64,000 nucleotides of DNA from Dactylonectria macrodidyma. Taxonomy: Eukaryota; Ascomycota; Sordariomycetes; Hypocreales; Nectriaceae. Under the pieces are notes generated by a model that ran no database searches, was not told the DNA's origin, and saw only the letters and a program-made list of their open reading frames with translations. Where the stretch lies: NCBI GenBank assembly GCA_020744425.1, contig JAGMUV010000003.1, forward strand, positions 1,054,001-1,118,000, given 5' to 3'. The translations under genes and the position numbers were made by a program. Below are positions 49,701-59,991 of this stretch, piece after piece (within the stretch, counting starts at the first letter, position 1; the number at the start of each line of letters is the position of its first letter).

Positions 49701-50946
49701 TCAAACTCCGAAAAGGATCCCCGTCCCCAGTCGACAGTTTGGGGAGCTGGAAGACAAAGTCCGTTTGCCGGCCAACCCTGTATTTCCCCTTGCGATCCTA
49801 TCGCGACCCTGACCCAGGGTCATGCTCATGATTCTTATCTCTTCTTGGCTGGGGCTGGCTGGCCCCTATCACGACCCCAGACTGTTAATCCTGTGACTCG
49901 AAATCTCTTCCGTCTTCTACCGGGGTTCGGGGTAATGGGGAATGGGGTAGGCTCATCTTCCCCACAGACTTATCCCTTCCTCCCGTCTCAAGGGGGTGCA
50001 ATATAATTATCCAGAGTCAATATCATCGGTGGGCTGGATCATACGCTGGCGACCAAGAGTCTCAATTCGCCACGGAGAGATGACCGCGCTCTGGGTCCTC
50101 CGCGTCTCCGATAATCCGCAGACGCACGGGTAATGCAAGTCTACCCCCTGACAACCTATTGATAGTTTAGAACATCCCACGTACTCAGCCCCGTGCTACT
50201 AGACACCACCAGCTCGCCTCTCGGGAGTCGGTTGTGTCGCCAATACTTGCTGGGATGACCCAAGAGTGTGCCACAAGTGCCGGTCTTGCAACCGAGGGTG
50301 TTATGAAACAGGAAGAATTACTCAGTCTCCTATGTCTTTCTTTTCTCTGGAGTGAGGTTTGCTGAGCCTAGCATAACCAAATGGCCAATTTGTCTTGGAA
50401 ACTAGTGGGGTTAGTGCATTCTCTGCGTTTCCCTCCGCCGCTTGAAAATGCTTGAACCCCAACAAGTAAAGAGCAATCTGGTGATAGTTCCCTTGGCTTC
50501 AGCTAAGTGCGGCTTACCGCGGCGGTTAAGCGACCCATGCCCCAGGCTGGCCATGCTGGGGTAGCGGAGTGGTCCTCCTTATCGAGATTCTGGCTCGAAA
50601 CGGCCTCGGAGGATGTGGTTCACCGGTGGTACTGGGGAATAATAATAGCCACCGGGACACGCGGAGCGTGTGGCTCAGGTGAGCTTCGGTGGGCTGATAC
50701 GTCCTTGAATCGAACGTTCCATAGAAGTTGCGGTTTCGCAGGTAACTTCGAGATACACAAGCTGTGAATAGGGTGAATAGGCGGCGAGAACTTCCTAACC
50801 CGGACAATTCCAGGTGCGATGAGTGTCACGTGACAGCTCGTCCATCCGCATGTGCACATGTCGCCACGCTTGGGCTGTCTGGACCATTCACGACAGCTTC
50901 CTCGACTGGCCTGGAAGACTCCACGCCAACGTCATGACGTCGGAGG
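46710..50946. other. intergenic with weak open frames
   Basis: Apart from possible 5' exons of the candidate gene (to about 47155) and the frame at 48327-48851 listed separately, I see no supported gene. Frames at 47954-48169 and 49239-49688 are open but lack domains, clear starts or splice partners. TACGTACGTA and GGTACC motifs occur near 49203-49222, and a run of CTCAACCT repeats lies at about 49280-49300. Confidence 0.4.
48327..48851 (+). CDS. hypothetical protein, doubtful (Cys-rich C-terminus)
   Basis: Open frame of 174 codons from ATG 48327; a second in-frame ATG at 48504 would give 115 residues beginning MGIKRKLEEIDDAPPD. The central part has ordinary charged-protein composition, and the end has a Cys/His cluster, CGHCNIACSC and later CRC. 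A second coding-like frame overlaps its 5' end (48220-48390) in another phase, which could mean an unrecognised intron or chance. I do not recognise a family. Listed because the composition differs from the surrounding shadow frames. Confidence 0.25.
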   Translation: MHNAATSNDPPCRRRAAQLLLTNLAGHSEGIGSRKGRADLNTIATFADPSIGKASVHLGMGIKRKLEEIDDAPPDPLTGTTRKYGGAHEDDMWGSNNAVEDSTMNVNAVPLFNSMVDEKKIIVPVFSHVIPTLAEPCGHCNIACSCTVSALLHSQASHDILPSGRCRCAGLSLR

Positions 50947-52459
50947 ATGGATAATTATCATGCGATTCACGGATATGACAGAGCTAGTTTCGACACACCC
51001 AGTACTCGTTCGTCTTTCGATGTATCTCATAACCCAGAGCCCTAGCTAACCAAGGAGACAGACCGACTGCCAACTGTCTCAGCGTCACAAGCTCTAGACG
51101 ACCTACGAGACGATACATCGACTGTCATCTCGACGGGACTGGATGACCTAGATAATGTCCTCCTAGACGCTGCATCACTCGATGCCTCAGGCTCTTCTCA
51201 GCGCGGTGGTGTGAAACGAGGCCAAGTGACAGAGATTTGGGGGCCTCCTGGAACTGGCAAGACAGCTTTGGGGTAAGGAACATTGCCTCTTTACTGAGAT
51301 TTAAACTCCAAACTGACGCCTTCGAAAGTATACAGCTTGCCACAAACACACTGTGTGATGGCGAAGCTGTGGTCTGGGTAGGTCTGTTGATCATTCGTAC
51401 CCTACACTTTCCAACTATGTCTAACCCGGCTATCGTTGCATAGACTGTTTCCAGTCGGTATATAGTGACAGGGTCAAGGCAGTGGTCGACAGCACAAGGA
51501 AGACTCGCGTCTGTCCCGTGCCTGAAGCAGGACAGGAAAGCGACTTGAGCAGGTTCTTTCATTATTCGTGTCTTACTCTTCCTCACCTCATCGCTCTCGT
51601 CTCACGCCCAACACTTAAGTCGATACCCACCAACTGCTCATTGTTCGTTATCAGTTCCCTGTCCGCATTGATCAATGCAGCTTTGCCCAAAAGCCATGAC
51701 AACAATGCAGCTCCAAAGCTCCACAAAGGTAAGTACATCACCGTGCCAGTATGCACAAACAACTGTTGACATTTTTCCAAGGACCAACCCCCTCCGCAAA
51801 GCGAGTACAGGCGCTGCAATCCATAATGCACAGTCTTCAAAAACTGGCAGCAACTAGGAACTGCGCGGTTGTGATCTTATCACAGTGTGCAACAAAAATG
51901 CATTCAGAGAGGGGCGCGACCTTAACTCCGGCAGTGACTGCGACAGTCTGGGAACATGGGGTATCAACTCGATTGGTTCTGTTCCGAGATTGGATCTGGC
52001 AAGGGAATACACTCGCCAGCGTCTTTTTGGCAGGATTGCAAAAACTTGATGGAAAGGCGACCCTTGAGGCTGTGGAAAGTATTGTCGCATTCAAAGTGGA
52101 ACCAGTATGTCTGCATGATCTGTGAACGCTGCCAGGGGTTGCTAACACCACACCAGGACGGCGTAACCAAGGTACCTTACGATGCGAGTCAATCAATTGA
52201 GGTGACAGGCCATAAACGCAAACTAGGACAAACGGGTCTCGAAGTGCCTGACAGTGAGGACGAAGAGAATTACGGATGGGGGGATGGGGATGAGGCGGCA
52301 ATGCCGGCCCCACCACCGCAGTGGCAAGGCAGTGAAGATATTCTCCTGGGCCAAGATGTCGGGCGAAGCGATGAGGAATACAGTGATGACAGCTACGGCG
52401 ACGGCGATGGCGACGGCGACGACGACGACAACAGAGAGGGCATGTACGACAGCACCTAA
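50947..52459 (+). CDS. RAD51-paralogue DNA repair protein (RecA fold, Rad55-like)
   Basis: Certain exons: the exon ending 51272, then 51329..51381, 51444..51728, 51782..52104 and 52157..52459; introns of 56, 62, 53 and 52 nt all restore frame. The core frame is open from about 51051. The start exon is unsure: ATG 50947 (first exon MDNYHAIHGYDRAS) or ATG 50960 (MRFTDMTELVSTHP), each joining in phase at 51054 by a short intron ending CTAACCAAG. Motifs: STGLDDLDNVLL, GQVTEIWGPPGTGKTALG (Walker A), IQLATNTLC, LFVISSLSALINAAL at the Walker B place, CAVVILSQCATKM, and VSTRLVLFRDW. The C-terminal ~80 residues are acidic with an Asp-Gly repeat from a GACGGC microsatellite. Family role: recombination mediator helping Rad51 filaments. 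Ser replaces the usual Walker B Asp. Rad55/MUS-48 identity is inferred. Confidence 0.85.
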
Positions 52460-52803
52460 AGATTGACCGAGCTGGATGAAGACCCCGGAGCAGTATTTCC
52501 CTCTCGGCGCCGGTGAAGCGCCGAGTAGGTACACCGAGTCGAAACGGCTCGCCGGGCAAACCCCACGGAGCCAAGGAGTCTGGCGGCGAGGGCATTGATT
52601 AGCATGTGCCCCTTTCCCTGCGACGGGTCCGTCATCACGAAAAGCTGGACGGTGGAGAGGCGGCCATTTCTACCGGTCAAATGTCGGCTTGTCTGGGCAT
52701 CGGCCAAGTCCGGCCGAACAGTGGTAGTGGCAGGTCGTGGAGGCGGCGTGGAAGCCGTGGGGATCGCTTCGTCAGGGCTTAGCCAGGGCCCCCAGATGAT
52801 GGC
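52456..52803 (-). CDS. doubtful minus-strand open frame overlapping the RAD51-paralogue 3' end
   Basis: An open frame reading IIWGPWLSPDEAIPTAS, then LSTVQLFVMTDPSQGKGHM and a Ser-rich end, stops at 52456 and so overlaps the convergent gene by three bases. Codon third positions are mostly G/C, as in the real genes here. It lacks an ATG and would need upstream exons. An upstream frame starting MSDSLPSTAFVFVEMPP at about 53133 is a candidate, but I found no phase-correct join. It could equally be chance. Confidence 0.2.
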   Translation of the reverse strand, partial: AIIWGPWLSPDEAIPTASTPPPRPATTTVRPDLADAQTSRHLTGRNGRLSTVQLFVMTDPSQGKGHMLINALAARLLGSVGFARRAVSTRCTYSALHRRREGNTAPGSSSSSVNL

Positions 52804-55800
52804 AAGCTTCTGGAAGGATAAGAATTTTCTGAAATGGCATCATTGGCGTGACTTTGCTAAGAGACTCCACCATATGTGGTGGAAAATGGCTAGTGGGAGG
52901 TCGTGCTCCACCGGGCCGGTCATCTTATTACTGTGGCTGTGGGGAACAGATTGCTGGGGCGAGGACGTGGAGGGCACCCTTTGGGTGTGAGGGAGAGAAT
53001 GGAGATAGAGCATCTCCGGGGATTTGTAAAGACACACCTCACCATCCTGGATGGTGCTAAGCCCTGCGTCATCGAGGGGCGGCATTTCAACGAAGACAAA
53101 GGCAGTGCTCGGCAAGGAATCGGACATCGCCCAGAGGCAATGAGGGCACAGTCGGCCACCAACCCATGAGGAGAAGGTGAAAAAACAGGGAACTAATACA
53201 CGAAAAAAAAGCGGGATTTGTGTGCGGGAAGACTGCCAAGAATAGGCCATTATAGTCAGTCTGTGACTCTTCAAGTTAGGTCCCTGTGGCGGGAGATTCA
53301 CATTTGCGGAGCACCTAACTTTTTCTAGATTCCGATGTTCTTGGGAGCTTGGATACATACGATATGCACAGTAGTTGGTGCTCAGAGCTTGTCCTCGCAC
53401 GCACACTGGCTACGTCGCCGAGTACAAGCGAGGGCACATGCAAGCCTCCTGCTGCCCTGTTTAGACGAATCCCCAACGTCATGGCAGGTTATGAAGACGA
53501 GACTCGGCGACAATCCGACGGCAAGGGATTCACGTGTTGGCGCACAACAAACATTGTCACGGTTGGACAGACCTAGCTTACCGTCTTTCAGATTGTTTGC
53601 TGTACGCACTCGGTCCGAGACAAACGGGACCAACCAATGGATTAAGGCAGCAATACATGGACAAGATAAAAACAGCTTCAATCATTGGATGCAGTTGGGT
53701 TTGTGAAAGATTTTTTTCCACGATGAGTCGTTGTTGGGCTGCGGTTTTTGCATGCACACCGCCAGCGTGGCTTGTTTTTTTTTTTCTTACCCCAACCTCA
53801 TCAACACCATCGAACAGCGCCAGACCCATGCTTTGCGTTTTATCGCGGCACGCTCCAGGCGCCAGATCTCACGATCTAGGACACGCAGCTGTACTAGAGG
53901 CCACTAGCAGCATTTCCTTGGCTGCATTGGATTGTCTCCTGTACCTCTAGGCAAACTAGACTACGTTTGGTGCTCAACGCACAAGCGGCCGTGCCAATTT
54001 GGGAAGAAGACGCACAGTGAGACATCTTTGTGCAACGCCAGGCAGACTGGCAGTAATACAGGAAGGTCAATCCCACCCGACTGAGGCGGCCGTGGATCTA
54101 TGAATGAGGGCCAATTGGTCTCGAGGATCTGGCTACTTGGCTTTGCACACCGCTGGCTTTGAGGTAACGTAAAGACATTAATCTATGAGCCCTCAGTGGC
54201 CGACAATGGTCGCCCAAGCCGATGCTTAGAGCCGATAGAGGATTTGTCTCGTCCAACCACCTCGCGATGTCATCTTTTGTCTTCGCCAGCGCAGCCCCAG
54301 CTTGCGACCCCAACAATGTCACAGCGCAATACCACTGTGTAGAGAACTTGTGAGACGGTCCGGCAGCCAGTCGCATCCGCATCGTACGTGAGCCCCAAGC
54401 CGTCCCGGGCGCAAGACGCATCCGCAGGACGCTCAGGCGATTATCCATTGACATGGGCCGATGGTATCTCATAGAGACGGGCGAGGGCCAGTCCCGATAG
54501 CGCCGCCTCTCCGTCCGCCGTGGTCCACCATACAGTGCCTCTGCTCGGGGAGGCGGAGGAAGGCTACAAGGCGTCTACCACTATGAACTGTGTAGGGTGT
54601 GCTCCCGTTCGGCAGCGGGACGAGGTGCGATGCGGTGATTCTCATCGCAGGGTATGATGTCCTGGAGAAATGCGGGTGCAGCCACCTCATACTGCAACCG
54701 TCGCGACCGTTGCAAGGGACGCAGCAAGGTGGTCGGCCTGTTCAAGTTATCGAAGCACGCGCTCTGGCCATCTTCTGGCCTGATCGCGGTATCATCCCCT
54801 CCAATCACGGTGCCTGGTTCTCTTGGCCGGGAGCGCACTTCTTGGATGCCTCATCAGCATATGCGCGGCAGATGGGCGATGATCCTGCTACGTTAACGCC
54901 GCTGTGGGATGTCCCCCTCCCCCCCCCTTTTTTCATTGCTTTTCTCCGACGAAACGACTGTCTGGGGTTGGTCTTTGCACTGTTGCGACGGACGGGAATA
55001 GCCCACGGAGGCACTGGGGATCGTGAAAATCGTTCGATGATGGGTTCGCGATGCACCCTCGGATCACGGCCCTCGGCAGTCGACACTTCGCGGAGGGGTG
55101 AGTGACTGGTGCCTGTGCAACCTTGTTGCGTCTTTGTTGGGGCAAGAGCCGGGGGACTAACATGCTAGAGACAATAAAGTACATTGTATCCTGCGGGGGA
55201 AGTCGGTGGTGGCCAGAGCAAACATCTGATGGATACAGCACACGTCCGCATTCCATGCTGCGGTGGCCGGCCCATCGAGATTTGTGAGCTTTGGAGGTTG
55301 TGCTTCCCGCAAATGTCAAGGTCGAGCCAAGGAAAAGAAAAACCTGGAGCAATTCACCCGCACATCCGCTACACGCGTGGAGAGAAGAAGCTGGGGGAGT
55401 GGCTATAGCGCTATATCCCCGGCCGCCCCCATGAAAAGCTGTGAAGCCATCCCCTTGCCTATTTCCCGGCCATTGATATGGAAGGCTATGCCAGTAATAC
55501 AATGGATGGCTAATTATACCCACAATAGTTACAAACTTACAATACGAAGGGTGGCCCTTGTCCCGTCTCCCGTTTGTAACGGGCCGCCGTCGTTAACCGC
55601 GGGGAGTGTTGAGAGAAGTTGAAGAAGTTGCATCTTGGTGGGTGCTAGAGCGAGTGACGTCGCCAATTGTTCCGTGCCTTGTCGCGTCAGGATGCCGTCT
55701 CCGGAGAAAGCCGCTCAGCTCCTCGTTTCAGCGTCATATTGCCCACTCCACGTTTTGGGCATCCATTGGTTTGCTGATCACAAAACAACAAGCTCTCACC

Positions 55801-58635
55801 TAGCCGCTGTTGCCCTGTTTCCGCTACCGCACCCATGGCCTATACGTGCCTGGTCGGGGAATACAATGCGTGGATACAGCTCAATATACCGTGAGTCAGT
55901 AGGATTGCACCGTGTTGTATTGGTGCAATGCAACTTCGCTCTGGATTACTCACTGCCGGCCCGACTCATCGACCGCTACCAAGACAATACACGTCAACTT
56001 GGGTGGCTTTGCGGCTTCACGGCGGGCTGCCTGTGAACAGGGAGGTTCCTAGGATACGCGAGAAGATGCACATCGGGCGGACGGGGAGAATGCAACGGAG
56101 ATAGTCGGTGTGCAAGTCGCACCCGAGCTTCGTAACTAATGCCATCCGCATAGAATATTCGAGATAGATGAAGCGGGTGTGGTTACCTGCATATCGTCTC
56201 AGAGCAACAGCTTCGTAGCGAGCTGTTGCAAGGGATAACTTGTCGCAAACATACTCCACCATCGCATGTTGGTGGTCACTGCATACCATCATTCTCTGCT
56301 AATAATTTATTGTACGTGTGTCAGATGAGACACGTCTTTTGAGTAAAAGTTTTGTTATAAGCGAAAATGCAAGATAGCAATGTCATGACTTAGATAAAGC
56401 GCGTCTCACCGACACTGTAATCCAGTGCCGCATATGCCCGTCGATTGCGCTACACGCATACACGATCATAGTAGTGCCCGTAAGTTATGTGCGTCACTCA
56501 ACTAAAGTCACTAGCTTCAGAAAGCCGCAGTAGGGGATTCAGTAGTTTTGCACTATCCCAGAGGATTCGCGGGATCGTGAATGAGGCATGTGTGAAGACT
56601 GTGAGCGCCTGGCAACTTGGACAAATTCAGGCGGCAAGTTCCAGTATGAGGGAAGATGAAACGTCCGTACAGCCCAGCCTCGCAATAGTTAAACATGTGA
56701 ATTGATTGAGCCAATGTGGTAGTAACTACAACCGCAAATGCTGGCTTTACCATGTTTTTCTCATTGGTGGTTTCTACGTTGCTCAAATAAACGCCGATGA
56801 CTTGTCACCCTTGGGGTACCGTAAATCTAATTCCTATTCAATCCAGATTACCCCGTCGTTAGATTCCCGTTATTCCCTCCCCATGGGCGAAATTGTAGGT
56901 TCAGTCAGTTTACAGACCTCGGTGTGTGAAGTGTCTCCATACGTAGGCCCAGCAGCACTGAACGAATGAATGGAGATACAGCATTCTAAGCTCTACCATA
57001 CTATGTCACTACCTTACTCTATTAAAGACGCTTCCTGGTGGTTAACAGAGAAATAGGATTCATCTCGATTATGACTTCGAAGTCTCAACTAGATACGCAC
57101 TCGATGGTGTGTTTGAGAGCTGGACAACTGGGTTTCGTCCATGAGAAAGAAAAAAATATCGCACGCCCCCAGTAGAGAATGGTCGTTATCCCCTCGCCAT
57201 CTATCAGCATGGTTTATTCTCACCACCGAGCTCATGAAACTTGTTTAGAATCTACGAATTCAACATGGCGTTCTTGTGGTAGTTCATAATATACTGGTCT
57301 CGCCCCTGACTCATTCTGTCTGGAGCGGGTTAAACACTGCCTCTTCATATATTCCTATACCTGGATATAGTCCGTTAGATGGTGCATGTCATTAAGGGCG
57401 GAGGCCTCCCTGTGAATATTCCTTTGACATGTCTGGGACAGAAGACAATGTCTCGGGCGATACAAGAGAGCTTCGTCGTCGTAGAATTGACCATATAGAC
57501 CTAAACGATTCATATTTTTATTTCAGGTCCACAAGGAGTGCCTCGACAATGCTTCGCACATCTACACCTTAATAGGGTAAGTGAGTTATTGCGTAGGCTC
57601 TATCGACATTGTTGCTTCCGTCATGAATAGCACCAATGCGACAAACTAGCATGGACTGCTTGTCAGATCCTATATCGAACAATTTCTATGTTTGGTTGTG
57701 AGCAGATACATAAATAGCATCATGCTTCTCTACTTCGAGCATTCGAGCGATCATCTTCATGCCAATATGTGGTTTTGGGTTGGTGGTGATCTGCTCCAGC
57801 GGCTTTGCAGCTAACCTCTAAGTAGAACGCCTATCTCTTTTAATGAGACATGACTTCTACCCAATCAGGGTGTCCTATATCCGAGCTTACGAAACTACAG
57901 ACGGAATTATTTTTTTATTATCACGCAATTGAATTCAGGCTTGATCCAGATACCTTCAGTGATCAACCATGTAGATTCAAGTAGAAAATTTCGGGCTCAT
58001 CCAATGGCTGTAGGGTAGGCCAGCCACGAACAACCATGAACGGAAGCGGATAATTTCCGGACCCGAGCGTTCCTTCCAATCATGAATACTCCTCCCAGCC
58101 GAGCCTGCGTCTCTCATTGGCCCGGCATCTCAACTCAGTGACTGCGTTCACGCAGCCTGCTCAGACGACAAACATCACGACGAAGGGATTCATCGTAGGC
58201 GCGCACCTTTCATTACATAACAAATATTGTCGGACGCTTTTCAAACCAATCCCATCGCCCAATAAGTTTTGACTGAGACTGCTAGCTAACGCAGCCCTGA
58301 CCCAGCGCACGTCGTGAGACGAGCAGCGAGCGGCTGGGGTTCGTCGCAGATTGGAGTGAGCTGCTGCTGATTTGGCCATACAAAAGCAGAGTTATCGCCA
58401 ATTACGATTGTGAGTCTACCCAATCATCCCGTGCATGAACCGACCGTGATTCACGACCTCAAAAATTCTCGACAAGCGACATTACGACTAGGTTCAATTG
58501 TGACGAGGGAAAGAAAACAATGGGTTTGCCCACAATGATTCATGTTACAAGGAGTCGCCGTTTGATCTTAAATCCCACAGCCTTCCCGCGCTATCATGGA
58601 TCTCACACTTTCTAACGCTGGTAACCAGTCCCGAA
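52804..58635. other. intergenic, no supported gene; right half AT-rich
   Basis: Overlapping short frames on both strands to about 56 kb without domains or splice support. A poly-T run lies at 53775-53784. From about 56.0 to 58.0 kb the sequence is AT-rich with almost no long frame. A plus-strand frame at 56703-56969 has ordinary composition but no recognisable feature. 58.0-58.6 kb is the likely promoter of the next gene. Confidence 0.5.
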
Positions 58636-59991
58636 ATGTCAGAACAACCAACCGGAGGGGACTCCCCGGCCCCAAAAGCCAGCATCAACGTCCAAGACAC
58701 ACAAGTATTCTCATGGCTGTATGACAACAACTTCATTCACACCACGCACTACTAGGAGAATGCTGACACCACTCACAGCGACCCGCATCCAATATTTGTC
58801 ATTATCCTCGTTGGTTCCGAAGAGAAACCTTTTGGAATCCACAAGGACTTCCTGTGCGACCGATCCGAGTTCTTCCAGAAACACTTTTCCGAGGTCGCCC
58901 TCGCCGATAAGGTGGAGCACATTGTGCGACTCCCAGAAGCAACAGTTGACGTATTTGGACTGGCTCAGAGCTACCTCTACACCGATGCAGTTATTCCTGA
59001 TGTGTCCAACGTGCCGTCGTACGAGGCACTCGTCGGCCTATGGAACCTAGGACATAAACTGGGTATTCGGGGCCTGTGTGACAAGACTCTGGAAGCCATG
59101 ATCGACTGTCGGCGTATCACTGAGCGGATTCCGGCCACACCCCTACTCATCCAGGTCTGGAAGGAGACACCTGAGGGCTCATCGATCAGGAAGCTACTCT
59201 TGTCATGGACGGCTGAGTACATGCGATCTTCCGATGCGAGAGCCGAGTTTGCAAAGTCGCTGCCGCAGGAAGTGCTTAGCGAGCTGGTCGTCACCATGAG
59301 CTCATTTGAGACCATCACGGCGGCGGAAAGCCCCGCGATCTCGGCCGCTACCCCTCGCAAGACTGTTCACTACCTAGAAGAGAGCGAGGATGAGGTCCTC
59401 AAAAACACGAAAAAGCACCGTCGACCTCTGGGCATACCCAGCGGGCCACTTCCAGCCGCCGACCAGAAGCTGGTCAACAGAGGCAAGCCACTTCGGGCGT
59501 CTCTCGCGAAGCCAATCGTCAAACGTAGACCTAGTGGGGGCTACGTGGACAGCAGCACATTTACAACTGCGCAGAAGCTGGATTTCTGCGCGGATCTCCT
59601 GATGCGGATGCTCTCAGGACCTGGTATGTGATTGTCGCTCGTGCGGAACTACTGTATTCAGTCCTAACCACTCATAGGTTTCTGGACACGTCTGGTTGGA
59701 CCCTTTCGTGAGCCGGTCGAGCCGGTTGAGGACGGCGTGCCTGACTACTTCGACAAAGTCAAGCGGCCAATGGATCTTAGCACGATCAAGCTGAAGATGG
59801 ACCGCAAGGAGTACACCGACGACGCAGAGTTTGTTGCGGACGTGCGACAGATCTTTGAGAACTGCTACAAATACTGGAAGAAGGGAGATCCAATGTGGAA
59901 TGCCGCAGAGAAGCTCCAGAAGACGTTTGAGGATAAGTTCTCACACATGAATAAGTGGATCGCCAAGATGGGCGGTGAGGAAGGCGAGTAA
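58636..59991 (+). CDS. BTB/POZ - bromodomain fusion protein with degenerate acetyl-lysine pocket
   Basis: Exons 58636..58718, 58779..59623 and 59678..59991 (introns 60 and 54 nt; donors GTATGA and GTATGT) give 413 residues. Residues ~28-130 form a BTB/POZ domain (DPHPIFVIILVGSEEKPFGI, HKDFLCDRSEFFQKHF, YLYTDAVIPD), and helices follow to ~200. A basic linker (~220-285) has two possible nuclear signals (KKHRRP, KPIVKRRPS). The C-terminus (~290-400) is a bromodomain: TAQKLDFCADLLMRML (helix Z), WTRLVGPF, VPDYFDKVKRPMDLSTI, EYTDDAEFVADVRQIFENC and AAEKLQKTFEDKF. At the acetyl-lysine Asn (N140 in BRD4) the sequence is NCYKYW with Trp376, and the WPF shelf reads GPF. BTB-only proteins of this N-terminal type are common in fungi; fusion to a bromodomain is unusual. 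Inferred role: dimeric chromatin-associated adaptor. Confidence 0.88.

Noticed and set aside
54599..55105. 168-codon plus-strand frame
   Set aside because: No domain or splice context, and antisense frames of similar length exist; the coding look is not stronger than elsewhere in this spacer.
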